NCBI RefSeq assembly: GCF_050611725.1
Contig: NZ_JBODJB010000001.1
Span: forward strand, 2,046,001-2,110,000
Direction: 5' to 3'
From: Ferruginibacter sp050611725
GTDB lineage: Bacteria; Bacteroidota; Bacteroidia; Chitinophagales; Chitinophagaceae
Length of the DNA stretch: 64,000 nucleotides
Of this stretch, positions 8,988 to 18,281 are shown piece after piece. The notes beneath the pieces are model-generated. The model did not search any database. It was not told where the DNA came from and was given only the letters and a program-made list of their open reading frames with translations. A program made the translations under genes and the position numbers. Each line of letters begins with the position of its first letter. The first letter of the stretch is position 1.

Positions 8988-10259
8988 ATGAAACTCATTA
9001 TAATAGGTGGAGGGTTCGGTGGGTTAAGATTAGCCCGAAAACTCAGTAATAAAGCAGGTTTTGAAATTACTTTACTCGATAAATTCAACTATCACCAGTT
9101 TCAGCCGCTATTTTATCAGGTTGCTACTGCTGGTTTAGATGCTAGTAATATCTCATTTCCGTTGCGGAAGGTTTTTCATAACGCTACAAACATTCGTTTC
9201 AGGGTTGCGGAAGTGCAACAGATCATATCTGAACAAAAAATTGTTGTAACAAACATTGGCAATTTCGAATATGATGCATTGGTTATAGCAACCGGCGCCG
9301 ATACCAACTTTTTCGGTAATCAACAGTTAATGGATAATGCCTTGCCAATGAAAAGTTCAGTTGAGGCTTTACAACTGCGTTATCGTTTATTAGAAAATTT
9401 TGAGTCTGCTTTATTGGTTAAAGATGCAGCATCTCAGCAAAGGTTCATGAACATTGTTATAGTAGGTGGTGGCCCCACAGGAGTAGAGTTGAGTGGTGCC
9501 ATAGCTGATATGAAAAGATTTGTGTTACCTAAAGATTACCCTGAACTGGATTTTAAAAAGATGAAAATTTATCTGGTTGAAAGTTCGTCAAAAATTTTAG
9601 GTGCAATGTCGGAGGTTTCTAGTATGCGTTCAAGAAAATATCTGGAGAAATTAGGAGTAACTATTTTAACTGGGAACATTTTAAAAGATTATGATGGGCA
9701 AAATGCTGTTTTACAAAATGGAGATATCATTGCAACCAATATGGTGATCTGGGCAGCAGGCATCAAGGGTAATGTGCCTTTGGGTATTAGCCAGGAGTTG
9801 ATCGCAAGAGGTAATCGTATTAAAGTTGACAGGCATTGCCGTGTACAGGGCTTTAATGATATCTATGCAATAGGAGATGTGGCCTATATGGAAGAACCCG
9901 CTTATCCTAACGGCCACCCACAAGTGGCACCGGTAGCAATGCAGCAAGCTGACACAATCGCTAATAATTTAAAAAGAATTGAAATGAAGAGCAGTGGTGC
10001 CTTGCTCGAAGAATTTGTTTACAACAATCAAGGCAGTATGGCTACCGTTGGCAGAAATCTGGCAGTGGTTGATATGCCCAAACCCAAATTGAGCATTGGT
10101 GGTTTTTTAGCGTGGATGATATGGATGGGGTTGCACCTTATGCTTATACTGGGCGTAAAAAATCGCTTCTTTGTATTTTGTAACTGGCTGTATAATTACT
10201 TTACTTACGATCAAAGTTTACGACTGATCTTCAATGTAAAATCCGAAAGAAAAAAATAA
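8988..10259 (+). CDS. ndh: Type II NADH:quinone oxidoreductase (NDH-2)
   Basis: The 423-residue flavoprotein transfers electrons from NADH to the quinone pool without pumping protons. The N terminus is the FAD-binding IIIGGGFGGLRLA; the NADH-binding IVIVGGGPTGVELSG is near residue 155; VIWAAGIKGN and IYAIGDVAYME are the conserved second FAD segments. HPQVAPVAMQQA is the quinone-site segment of NDH-2. The C-terminal 50 residues (MIWMGLHLMLILG...) form the amphipathic membrane-attaching part. The ATG at 8988 was chosen because it starts directly before the FAD motif and lies just downstream of a -7 element. Cytosolic face of the inner membrane. No partner genes are adjacent. Confidence 0.9.
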   Translation: MKLIIIGGGFGGLRLARKLSNKAGFEITLLDKFNYHQFQPLFYQVATAGLDASNISFPLRKVFHNATNIRFRVAEVQQIISEQKIVVTNIGNFEYDALVIATGADTNFFGNQQLMDNALPMKSSVEALQLRYRLLENFESALLVKDAASQQRFMNIVIVGGGPTGVELSGAIADMKRFVLPKDYPELDFKKMKIYLVESSSKILGAMSEVSSMRSRKYLEKLGVTILTGNILKDYDGQNAVLQNGDIIATNMVIWAAGIKGNVPLGISQELIARGNRIKVDRHCRVQGFNDIYAIGDVAYMEEPAYPNGHPQVAPVAMQQADTIANNLKRIEMKSSGALLEEFVYNNQGSMATVGRNLAVVDMPKPKLSIGGFLAWMIWMGLHLMLILGVKNRFFVFCNWLYNYFTYDQSLRLIFNVKSERKK

Positions 10260-10262
10260 AAG

Positions 10263-10634
10263 TTATTTCTTTCTTAGTAAAGTAAGTGTTTCCGGCTGCC
10301 CACCTCTGTTCATATCAAATACCAAACTATCATTTGTTAGTTTAGTGATGTTTACCATTATTTCCTGTTGTTTTTCGGGAGTTGTAAACAACATGGCATT
10401 TTCAACTTTATATGTTCCTTTTTCAATTACACCACCGTAATTAAAAGTGTAATCGCCTTTTTCATTGAAGGTGAAAGAAGTTGCTTTTGCATTATTATCG
10501 GATGGTTGACCATTTACCAACCACTCAGCCCCTTGCCAGCTACCAATTATTAATTTGTTGTTTGTCGTATCACCGCAAGAGATAAGGATGAATAACACAG
10601 AAACGATGGATAAAATGCTGATTGATTTTTTCAT
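10263..10634 (-). CDS. Small lipocalin-like lipoprotein
   Basis: This 123-residue protein has a lipoprotein signal peptide with lipobox LISC (cysteine at residue 20). The mature part (IIGSWQG... FNEKGDYTFNYGGVIEKGTYKVEN...) has the GxW start and alternating strands of Bacteroidota lipocalin-like domains, with a threonine/leucine-rich last strand. Its role is unknown; such proteins are thought to bind small hydrophobic ligands in the periplasm. It is convergent with ndh (3-base gap) and downstream of the GldM-like protein gene on the same strand. Confidence 0.65.
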   Translation of the reverse strand: MKKSISILSIVSVLFILISCGDTTNNKLIIGSWQGAEWLVNGQPSDNNAKATSFTFNEKGDYTFNYGGVIEKGTYKVENAMLFTTPEKQQEIMVNITKLTNDSLVFDMNRGGQPETLTLLRKK

Positions 10635-10698
10635 GCTGCATATTACAAATATGTTTTAGAAAGCTTTGTTAAAATGGAATTTGTGAGTGGCGATAGAC

Positions 10699-11322
10699 TT
10701 AATACAATATCACACATGCTCCGGGTATGCTGCGTTCGTTACCATCCGGGCCCTTTACTTTTACTTCGTCAAACACCACCACACTTCCGGCAGTGCATTG
10801 ATCCATATATGTTTTGATAGTATCTAAACTATTACCGTTGATGGTTCCTTTCTGTACTTTCTTAAAATTTTTTCCTGAAAAATATACTGCGGCATTTGTA
10901 ATGCTGAAGTTTGCGTCAAAATCGAAATTGGCCAACTCGGCTCTGCAAAATTGGAGTTTTTTAAATGCTTCAACAGACATTTTTATTGAACCGTTACCGA
11001 TCTTGAATACTGGACTGGGTATTTCTTTTACCCTGAATTCATAAACGTATGCTTTATCATTGGCAACAACAGTAATCGTTGCTTTGCCGGATTTTGTTAC
11101 ATATACAACTCTATTGCTTCCTGTACCCGTTAATGAACAACCCATGCAGCTAACTGCTGTTTTATCCCATGGCGCTCCGGATGCAATCGTTACAGGATTT
11201 GGAACACCAATATAAAATACATTCATTTTGTCAAGCATTACAGCAGGGCTACCGCAGTCTGTTTGGGCTTGAGTATTGATGATGGAACAAAAGAAAATGG
11301 CGACTAAAATTATTTTTTTCAT
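10699..11322 (-). CDS. Secreted stand-alone GldM C-terminal-like protein
   Basis: The 207-residue protein has a signal peptide (1-19, ending NTQAQ). The mature part starts with LDKMNVFYIGVPNPVTI, which resembles the beginning of the periplasmic D3/D4 region of the gliding and T9SS motor protein GldM. Its second half (CRAELANFDFDANF, VYFSG, TYMDQCTAGSVVVFDEVKVKGPDG) resembles the last GldM domain. The transmembrane helix and the earlier periplasmic domains of real GldM are missing. A second, shorter copy lies at 25514-25963. It may contact T9SS or gliding components, but this is inference. It starts 4 bases after the end of the 11327-11860 gene, so the two are probably co-transcribed. Confidence 0.65.
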   Translation of the reverse strand: MKKIILVAIFFCSIINTQAQTDCGSPAVMLDKMNVFYIGVPNPVTIASGAPWDKTAVSCMGCSLTGTGSNRVVYVTKSGKATITVVANDKAYVYEFRVKEIPSPVFKIGNGSIKMSVEAFKKLQFCRAELANFDFDANFSITNAAVYFSGKNFKKVQKGTINGNSLDTIKTYMDQCTAGSVVVFDEVKVKGPDGNERSIPGACVILY

Positions 11323-11326
11323 AAGG

Positions 11327-11860
11327 TCATTTTTTATTTTTAAAGTAAGTTCTTTTTATTTTATTGGCAACACTTTTAAATGCTGCTGTTTGATGATTTT
11401 CATTTTCTTCGATCAGTAATTTTATCTCAGGTAATATCTCCGGGTATTTTTTAACAAGATTACTCAATACATTCAAAGCAAATACTCTTACTGCTATTGG
11501 CTCTTCAGGAGCCGCGGCATATTTAAAACAAAGGTCCATTAATTGGCCTTCATATTTTTCCGGGATATCAACACATTGTAATGCACGGAGGCTATTTCGT
11601 TTTACAGCATCAATCAGTTTTTCTTTAGAAAGTATGTTTATTATGTCGGTAAAATGTTTTTTGATCAATGCAGGATGTTCCTGTACGCAATAGCTCATTG
11701 GCCATGCCGCCATTTTTACCAGTTTTAACTCTTTACCGGAGAAGTGGGTAAACAATTCGTCAAATCTTTTCTGGTCAGAACCTACCCATGCTACGATCTT
11801 ATTGCATTGAGCTTTTGAATGTTCTTTTACCAATTCTTCCCTTAAACTAAATAGAGCCAC
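11327..11860 (-). CDS. HEAT-repeat-like helical protein
   Basis: This 177-residue cytosolic protein has no signal peptide. The sequence is almost entirely helical, with repeated helix pairs (KRNSLRALQCVDIPE, VRVFALNVLSNLVKKYPEI, TAAFKSVANKIK) like HEAT/ARM repeats. No catalytic motif is visible. Similar short proteins are common in Bacteroidota and are annotated only as hypothetical. It is the first gene of a probable operon with the GldM-like protein gene (4-base gap); a -7-like element lies upstream at 11877-11884. Confidence 0.6.
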   Translation of the reverse strand: MALFSLREELVKEHSKAQCNKIVAWVGSDQKRFDELFTHFSGKELKLVKMAAWPMSYCVQEHPALIKKHFTDIINILSKEKLIDAVKRNSLRALQCVDIPEKYEGQLMDLCFKYAAAPEEPIAVRVFALNVLSNLVKKYPEILPEIKLLIEENENHQTAAFKSVANKIKRTYFKNKK

Positions 11861-11876
11861 GGTATTTTATTTGCTT

Positions 11877-11884
11877 CAAAAGTA
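11877..11884 (-). promoter_or_regulatory. Putative -7 element for the 11327-11860 gene
   Basis: On the minus strand this reads TACTTTTG, matching TAnnTTTG, 16 bases before the start codon of the HEAT-like gene. No firm -33 element was found. Confidence 0.4.
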
Positions 11885-11974
11885 AAATAAAATTTGACGA
11901 AACGTCTCAGTGTAACACTGTGTTCCCTATGGTAAAATCATTCTTTGTGTCAAATACTTTGTAAATTGCACCAT

Positions 11975-13978
11975 ATGAGTAAAAACAGCAGGTCAGGCTC
12001 CAAAAAATCATCCCAAACTTTAGTAGTAAAAGGTAAATTAGATATCAGCAGAAGCGGTATGGGCTATGTGATCATTGAAGGAAGAGAAGATGATATTGTT
12101 ATCCGACCCAATAATTTCGGAAGAGCTTTTCATGGCGATACGGTTCGAGTACAGATCAATAAAGAAAATCAAAAAGGCAGACGTACAGAAGGTATCATAA
12201 CCGAAGTAGCCGAAAGAGCAAAAAGCACTTTTGTCGGCAATATAGAAGTAAACAAAAACTTTGCATTCTTTACACCGGCAACTGATAAAGCCATTCCGGA
12301 TTTTTATGTTCCCACAGAAAAATTGAATGGAGCTAAAAACGGCGATCGTGTGGTGGTAAAAATGGTAAAATGGGATAAGGCTGATAAAAAGCCGGAAGGT
12401 GAAGTAGTGAGTGTATTGAAAGCGGAAGACGTGAATGATATGGCTATGAAGGAAATATTGATCGATGGAGGTTTTCCTTTATCGTTTAGTGATGATGTGA
12501 TGAAAGAAGCAATGAGCCTTTCAGAAAAAATCACCAGAGAGGAATTAAAAAAACGAAAAGATTGTCGTGATATTTTGACTTTCACCATTGACCCGATCGA
12601 TGCAAAAGATTTTGATGATGCTATCTCTATCCGCAATTTAGATAATGGTTGTTATGAAATTGGGGTGCACATTGCAGATGTAAGTCATTTTGTAAAACCG
12701 GATAGCATATTAGATAAGAGTGCCTACGAAAGAGCCACCAGTGTGTATTTGCCCGATAGGGTAAATCCGATGTTGCCGGAAAATATCAGTAATGAATTAT
12801 GTTCATTGCGTCCGAATGAAGATAAATATACTTTCTCCGTAATATTTCAGATAACTAACAGGGCAGAGATCAAACATAAATGGATCGGTCGAACACTTAT
12901 CCACAGCGATCATCGTTACACATACGAAGACGTGCAGGAGATCATTGAGAAAAAAGATGGATTGAATTTTAAAGCAATACTCTTATTGAATGACCTTGCT
13001 AAGAAATTCAGAAAGGAAAGATTTGATAATGGTGCTATTAATTTTTCGTCGCAGGAAGTACGTTTTAAACTGGACGAGAACGGAAAGCCATTAGGCATTG
13101 TTGTAAAAGAGAGCAAAGATGCACATAAGTTGATAGAAGAATTTATGTTACTGGCAAACAGAACTGTTGCAGAATATGTTTCTAAGATAAAGATCAATAA
13201 ACAGCCAATACCGTTTCCTTATCGTATTCATGATACACCGGATGAAGAGAAACTAAAGCCATTTGCCGCTTTTGCAAAGAAATTCGGTTATAAGTTCGAT
13301 ATTAAAGATGAAGCTGCGGTTGCAAAATCTTTCAATGATCTGTTGAAAGATGTGAATGGCAAACCGGAGCAGCATGTATTGGAACAACTGGGTATCCGCA
13401 CAATGGCAAAGGCGGTTTATACTTCAGAAAACATCGGCCATTATGGTTTAGGCTTTGAACATTATTGCCATTTTACTTCGCCTATCCGTCGTTACCCGGA
13501 TGTAATGGTGCATCGTATCTTACAGGAATGTTTGGATAAGAATTTGAAGCTTGACAAGAAAATGGAGGAGAAGTGTAAGCATTGCAGTGATAGGGAACGC
13601 AAAGCTATGGAATCGGAAAGAGCAGGAAATAAATACAAACAGGTTGAGTTCATGCAACAATACCTCGGAGAAGAATTTGATGGTATCATTAGTGGTGTTG
13701 CGGCATTTGGGTTCTTTGTGGAAACGGTTTTACATAAATGCGAAGGCATGGTAACGGTAAGAGACCTCAATACATATGACGATTTCCGTTTGGACGAAAC
13801 AGACTATGCATTAGTTGGGTTGCGTACCGGTAAAAAATTCAGAATGGGTGATGCTGTAAAAATAAAAGTGGTAGCGGCTAATTTGGAAAAACGTCAGTTA
13901 GATTATGAATGGGTAGTAGGAGATGAAAAACTGGATGCCAAAAAATCAAAATTTAACGATAAGAAGAAAAAGAAGTAA
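11975..13978 (+). CDS. rnr: Ribonuclease R (RNase II/RNB family)
   Basis: The protein is 667 residues from the chosen ATG at 11975; ten further in-frame codons back to a TTG at 11945 look non-coding. RNase R degrades structured RNA 3' to 5' in the cytosol. N-terminal cold-shock/OB segments (GMGYVIIEGREDD) are followed by the RNB catalytic domain with TIDPIDAKDFDDAIS, whose aspartates bind Mg2+, then CHFTSPIRRYPDVMVHR, and a C-terminal S1 domain (FDGIISGVAAFGFFVE). The tail is lysine-rich (KKSKFNDKKKKK), as in other RNase R enzymes. The TAA stop is followed at once by the ATG of the prenyl synthetase gene, which implies co-transcription. Confidence 0.93.
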   Translation: MSKNSRSGSKKSSQTLVVKGKLDISRSGMGYVIIEGREDDIVIRPNNFGRAFHGDTVRVQINKENQKGRRTEGIITEVAERAKSTFVGNIEVNKNFAFFTPATDKAIPDFYVPTEKLNGAKNGDRVVVKMVKWDKADKKPEGEVVSVLKAEDVNDMAMKEILIDGGFPLSFSDDVMKEAMSLSEKITREELKKRKDCRDILTFTIDPIDAKDFDDAISIRNLDNGCYEIGVHIADVSHFVKPDSILDKSAYERATSVYLPDRVNPMLPENISNELCSLRPNEDKYTFSVIFQITNRAEIKHKWIGRTLIHSDHRYTYEDVQEIIEKKDGLNFKAILLLNDLAKKFRKERFDNGAINFSSQEVRFKLDENGKPLGIVVKESKDAHKLIEEFMLLANRTVAEYVSKIKINKQPIPFPYRIHDTPDEEKLKPFAAFAKKFGYKFDIKDEAAVAKSFNDLLKDVNGKPEQHVLEQLGIRTMAKAVYTSENIGHYGLGFEHYCHFTSPIRRYPDVMVHRILQECLDKNLKLDKKMEEKCKHCSDRERKAMESERAGNKYKQVEFMQQYLGEEFDGIISGVAAFGFFVETVLHKCEGMVTVRDLNTYDDFRLDETDYALVGLRTGKKFRMGDAVKIKVVAANLEKRQLDYEWVVGDEKLDAKKSKFNDKKKKK

Positions 13979-14944
13979 ATGAAATCTTTTACAGAGTTAT
14001 CAAAATTATTCGAAGAGAAATTCAGTGGAAGTCATTTTCCTGCTCATACGCCAACTTTATATACGCCAGCGGAATACATTTTGCAGATAGGCGGTAAAAG
14101 AGTTCGTCCCGTTGCAGTATTGATGGGCAACGAGTTGTTTGATGCAATTACCCCAGATGCATTTGAGGTAGGTGCGGCAATAGAATTATTCCATAATTTC
14201 AGTTTGATACACGATGATATAATGGACAAGGCACCATTACGAAGAGGGGTGCAAACGGTGCATACAAAATTTGGAGAATCAACAGCTATATTGGCTGGAG
14301 ATGTAATGCTGGTGCAGGCGTACGAATATCTGAACAAGATCAAAGCTTTGCATTTGCAAAAGATATTGCAATTGTTCACCAAAACTGCCAGAGAGGTTTG
14401 TGAAGGTCAGCAATTGGATATGGATTTTGAAAGCAAAGCAAATGTTAGTTTGGATGAGTACGTGAACATGATCACTTTAAAGACCTCTGTATTATTGGCC
14501 GCTAGTTTGCAACTAGGAGCAATTTTAGGTGGGGCAAGTGAACATAACCAGCATCATATTTATGAATTTGGTAAGAACCTGGGTATCGCTTTTCAGGTGC
14601 AGGATGATTATCTGGATTGCTTTGGCGATGCCGAAAAATTCGGCAAACAAATTGGTGGAGATATTCTTGCCAATAAAAAAACATTTTTGATGATTCATGC
14701 GTTTGAGACTGCATCTGCAGAACAATTGGCAACATTGAAAAAATTAATGACCGATAACCCTTCCGATAAGGTAGAAAAAGTAGTACAAATATTCAACGAT
14801 TGCAAAGTAGGTGAGTGGGCACAACAATTAAAAGAAAAATATCTTCAAACTGCGTTACAACATCTGGATGATGTTGCAGTTTTATCCAATCGTAAGCAGC
14901 CATTGGTGGAATTAGCCAATTATTTGATACAGAGAGAAAGTTGA
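13979..14944 (+). CDS. Polyprenyl (trans-isoprenyl) diphosphate synthase
   Basis: This 321-residue class I prenyltransferase carries both aspartate-rich Mg2+ sites: HDDIMD followed by APLRRG (first motif, about residue 80) and QVQDDYLDCFGD (second, about residue 205). GGKRVRP near residue 35 binds isopentenyl diphosphate. It extends allylic diphosphates with isopentenyl diphosphate to make the menaquinone side chain or carrier-lipid precursors. The DDxxD first motif without the two-residue insertion points away from the standard bacterial FPP synthase and toward a longer product, but chain length cannot be read safely. The start abuts the rnr stop codon. Confidence 0.88.
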   Translation: MKSFTELSKLFEEKFSGSHFPAHTPTLYTPAEYILQIGGKRVRPVAVLMGNELFDAITPDAFEVGAAIELFHNFSLIHDDIMDKAPLRRGVQTVHTKFGESTAILAGDVMLVQAYEYLNKIKALHLQKILQLFTKTAREVCEGQQLDMDFESKANVSLDEYVNMITLKTSVLLAASLQLGAILGGASEHNQHHIYEFGKNLGIAFQVQDDYLDCFGDAEKFGKQIGGDILANKKTFLMIHAFETASAEQLATLKKLMTDNPSDKVEKVVQIFNDCKVGEWAQQLKEKYLQTALQHLDDVAVLSNRKQPLVELANYLIQRES

Positions 14945-15015
14945 TCTCTCACAGAGCTATAAAAGCTATTACTTCAAACAAATTTTCTTAATTTACCTGT
15001 TCAAAACTGAACGGC

Positions 15016-16761
15016 ATGGCAAATTCTTTATTTCGTACAAAGAAGATCGAAAATATTTTAGCAGAAGGCGGCGATGATACACATGGAGGCGGTGGCTTGA
15101 AAAGAGTATTGAATGTAAGAGACCTTACATTTTTTGGGATAGCTGCTATTCTTGGAGCCGGTAGTTTCAGCAGCCTTGGCGGTGCAGTTTTTAATGGAGG
15201 CCCCGGTGTGGTTATTTTATTTGTTATCACAGCAATTGCCTGTGCATTTACTGCTTTTTGTTATTCGGAGTTTGCAAGTCGTATACCCGTTGCCGGTAGT
15301 GCTTATACTTATGCTTATGCAAGTTTTGGTGAGTTGTTTGCCTGGATCATCGGTTGGGCACTTATCATGGAGTACTCTATCGGCAATATTTATGTAGCTT
15401 ATAGCTGGAGCGATTATTTTACTTCTTTCCTCAGTAAGACCGGTTATGATATTCCTGCCTGGTTAAGCACCAGTTATATGGAAGCAAAAGGGGCTATAGC
15501 AGATGGTAGTACTAAGCCGGATGTGCTGGCCGCATGGAACAATGCACCTGTGGTTGGAGGCTTAAGAATAATTTTAGACCTGCCTGCTTTTGTTATTAAT
15601 TTTCTGATCACCTATTTGGTCTATCGTGGGGTAAAGGAAAGTCGCAATTTCAGTAATGTAATGGTGATATTAAAATTAGCCGTTGTGTTGTTGATCATTT
15701 TAGTAGGTGGTTATCTTGTTTTTCACAATGATCTTACACATAACTGGTTGCCTGCAAATGATGATGGTGTAAGATCGTTTATGCCGAAAGGTTTTGGCGG
15801 TGTAATGGCAGCGGTAGCGAGTGTATTTTTTGCTTATATCGGTTTCGATGCAGTAAGTGTATTGGCTGAAGAAAGTAAGAACCCTCAAAAAGATCTACCG
15901 AGAGGTATGATCCTTTCCTTGGTGGTTTGTACCATCATTTATATTTTACTAACGTTGGTACTAACCGGAGCAACTAATTTCAGAAATTTTGATAATGTTG
16001 GAGATCCGTTAGCATTTATTTTTGAAAAAGATAATCTCAATGTTGGTTGGATGCAATTTTTGGTTTCTATATGCGCCGTTATTGCTATGACAAGTGTATT
16101 GCTTGTTTTTCAAATGGGACAACCACGTATATGGATGAGTATGAGTCGTGATGGTTTGTTACCTCCTGTATTTCAAAAAGTACATCCAAAATATAAAACA
16201 CCATCATTTGCTACTATTGTAACGGGTGCTGTTGTAGGTATTCCGCTATTTTTTACAGATAAAACTTTTGTGCTTGACTTTACCAGCATTGCAACATTGT
16301 TTGCCTTTGTATTGGTTTGTGGTGGCGTGCTTTTGATTCCAAGAAAAGAAAAGCAACCCGGTAAATTTAATCTTCCTTACGTTAACGGACAGGTTATTTT
16401 CCCGATCATAGTAATTGGGGCAATGATTGGTGCGTATTATATTTCAAAAACATATTTCGTTGATATGTTCAATTTTGATTTTAGTAAAAATGCCGATTAT
16501 GTAAGTGGCAAGATCACTTTCATGGATGCGGCATTGCCTAATATTTCATTGATCATCTTTTGGTTGTCTGCATTGGTTTTAAGCGTGATCACATTCTTTA
16601 AAAAATATTCTCTCATCCCTTTGATGGGGCTTATCACCTGCATGTATTTGCTTACTGGTATGACAAAAGCTAACTGGGCATGGTTCTTAGCTTGGCTAGC
16701 AATAGGCTTGATCATTTATTTGTTATATGGGTACAAAAAAAGTAAACTGGCCAATCAATAG
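15016..16761 (+). CDS. APC-family amino acid permease
   Basis: The 581-residue inner-membrane transporter starts with a short cytosolic tail, then GIAAILGAGSFSSLGG, the TM1 glycine-rich substrate site of the APC superfamily. About 12-14 hydrophobic segments are present. The segment FAYIGFDAVSVLAEESKNPQKDLPRGM is the typical TM6-loop signature of cationic amino acid transporters (CAT/YfnA type). An extended loop around residues 155-185 distinguishes it from short APC members. Substrate is probably an amino acid, perhaps cationic, but is not determined. It follows the prenyl synthetase gene after 71 bases on the same strand. Confidence 0.85.
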   Translation: MANSLFRTKKIENILAEGGDDTHGGGGLKRVLNVRDLTFFGIAAILGAGSFSSLGGAVFNGGPGVVILFVITAIACAFTAFCYSEFASRIPVAGSAYTYAYASFGELFAWIIGWALIMEYSIGNIYVAYSWSDYFTSFLSKTGYDIPAWLSTSYMEAKGAIADGSTKPDVLAAWNNAPVVGGLRIILDLPAFVINFLITYLVYRGVKESRNFSNVMVILKLAVVLLIILVGGYLVFHNDLTHNWLPANDDGVRSFMPKGFGGVMAAVASVFFAYIGFDAVSVLAEESKNPQKDLPRGMILSLVVCTIIYILLTLVLTGATNFRNFDNVGDPLAFIFEKDNLNVGWMQFLVSICAVIAMTSVLLVFQMGQPRIWMSMSRDGLLPPVFQKVHPKYKTPSFATIVTGAVVGIPLFFTDKTFVLDFTSIATLFAFVLVCGGVLLIPRKEKQPGKFNLPYVNGQVIFPIIVIGAMIGAYYISKTYFVDMFNFDFSKNADYVSGKITFMDAALPNISLIIFWLSALVLSVITFFKKYSLIPLMGLITCMYLLTGMTKANWAWFLAWLAIGLIIYLLYGYKKSKLANQ

Positions 16762-16923
16762 AGACACGGATAACATTGATATATCGAGACTGTAACGGAT
16801 AAAATCAATGTCAATATCTTATCTGTGCTTCTATCCTTAACTTTGCAATCATAAATTATTTGATGTTCGACGGACTTTAATATCATTACTAAACGTACTA
16901 AACACTAAACTCCCTAAACCAAA

Positions 16924-17937
16924 TTGAAATTCGAAGAAGGAGATAAAATAATTGTATTACTTACCGAAGAAGAAGGAAAAGTAGTAGAGATCATGAATGA
17001 GAAGATGGTCATGATAGAAGTGAAGGGTGTAAGATTCCCTACCTATACCGATCAGATAGATTTCCCTTATTTCAAAATGTTTTCAAAAAAACGAGTTGAA
17101 GAAAAACAAAAAGTATTTATCGATAATGTAAAATCTGAAAAGGGAAGTACAAAACAAAAAGTTGCCGATGGTATGTTTGTGTCCTTTGTGCCGGTTTTCA
17201 GTAAAGATGTTTTTGATGATCAGATCATAGAAAAATTCAAACTATATCTTATCAATCAAACCGACATTGAATTTAATTTCACTTATGATCTTGTATTCAA
17301 CGGGGTATCCGATTTCGAATTACATAATTCAATTACTCCTTTAAACGATTTTTATCTCAACGATGTAAAGTTTGAGGAGTTGAGCGATAATCCTCGTTTT
17401 GAATTTGAATTTTCTTTAAAAAAGCCTGATAAACGCAAAGCGGAATATTTTGAAGCTTCTTTAAAAATAAAAGCAAAGCAATTGTTTAAACGCATTGAGG
17501 AAATGCAGTTAAAGAATGAACCATCTTTTTCTTATTTACTTTTTCAGGAGTATCCTGATAAAGTAGAAGAAGTAAAAGTGGACCTGTCAAGACTTGGAAA
17601 TTCCGGCTACAGAATATATAGTGCACACGAGATCAGACAAAATATGCCTGCACCACAAAGTGTTGTAGATCTGCATATAGAGAAACTTACAGATAATTGG
17701 AAGCATCTTAGTAATTTTGAAATATTGACCATACAATTAAAGGCCTTTGAGAAGCATTATGATGCAGCAATAGCTCATTATCAGCCCAATATGATTGTTA
17801 TACACGGTATTGGAGCAGGTAAATTGAGAGACGAAATACATGAAATATTAAAGGGAAAAGGGCAGGTAAAATCGTTCAGAAACCAATATCATCCTAATTA
17901 TGGCTATGGAGCCACAGAGATCTTTTTTGAATATTAG
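16924..17937 (+). CDS. DUF2027 / Smr-domain protein (MutS2-like C terminus)
   Basis: This 337-residue cytosolic protein begins KFEEGDKIIVLLTEEEGKVVEI, the start of the Bacteroidota DUF2027 domain, and ends with a Smr domain: VVDLHIEKL (the DLH motif near residue 245) and IVIHGIGAGKLRDEIHEIL (the HGxG motif). Smr domains nick DNA or act on RNA in MutS2 and related proteins. No MutS ATPase part is present. The start is a TTG at 16924: the conserved first residues need it, and the next in-frame ATG would remove over 20 conserved residues. The gene is alone, 162 bases after the permease gene. Confidence 0.85.
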   Translation: MKFEEGDKIIVLLTEEEGKVVEIMNEKMVMIEVKGVRFPTYTDQIDFPYFKMFSKKRVEEKQKVFIDNVKSEKGSTKQKVADGMFVSFVPVFSKDVFDDQIIEKFKLYLINQTDIEFNFTYDLVFNGVSDFELHNSITPLNDFYLNDVKFEELSDNPRFEFEFSLKKPDKRKAEYFEASLKIKAKQLFKRIEEMQLKNEPSFSYLLFQEYPDKVEEVKVDLSRLGNSGYRIYSAHEIRQNMPAPQSVVDLHIEKLTDNWKHLSNFEILTIQLKAFEKHYDAAIAHYQPNMIVIHGIGAGKLRDEIHEILKGKGQVKSFRNQYHPNYGYGATEIFFEY

Positions 17938-18001
17938 GGAAATCTTAAAAAAAAGTTAAGAAAATATGATGTTTGTAATGTTTTTTTACCGTACTTAGCA
18001 G

Positions 18002-18041
18002 CACTAAAAAAAAGAGTTCCTCCGTAGAAACGGAAGAACTT
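18002..18041 (-). terminator. Rho-independent-like terminator on minus strand
   Basis: On the minus strand a hairpin with stem AGTTCTTCCGT / ACGGAGGAACT (one mismatch, 4-base loop) is followed by eight T residues. No minus-strand protein gene ends here, which suggests a non-coding transcript. On the plus strand the hairpin is followed by only a short T run. Confidence 0.5.
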
Positions 18042-18153
18042 TAACGATTGCTTGCCATATGAAAAATTCTTAAAAGTATTTTTTATTGCCCTCAGGGCGC
18101 CTCACGATTGGATGTCATTTTAACGATTGCTTGCTTATGAACTTTATTTCCAA

Positions 18154-18187
18154 CCTTCTTACACAAAAGTAAGAGGGTTTTGTTTGC
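18154..18187 (+). terminator. Putative terminator downstream of the Smr-domain gene
   Basis: Stem CCTTCTTAC / GTAAGAGGG (one mismatch) with an ACAAAA loop is followed by TTTTGTTTG. It lies about 220 bases after the stop of the DUF2027-Smr gene. Confidence 0.45.
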
Positions 18188-18281
18188 GTGTAAAACCAAC
18201 TTTAAAGTGTTTTTATTACGCTAAAACCGTTAAAATAAACGCAAAATCCTTTATGGTATTGTGTTTCAGTAAACTTAATTA

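Larger units (their letters stand above)
17938..18281. other. Intergenic region with two hairpins and a duplicated 15-mer
   Basis: No protein gene fits in these 344 bases. A minus-strand terminator-like hairpin (18002-18041) and a plus-strand hairpin (18154-18187) are present. The 15-mer TTAACGATTGCTTGC occurs at 18041-18055 and 18120-18134. A related string, TTAACAATGCTTGC, lies beside the terminator at about 21514. A small RNA on the minus strand ending near 18000 is possible. Confidence 0.4.
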
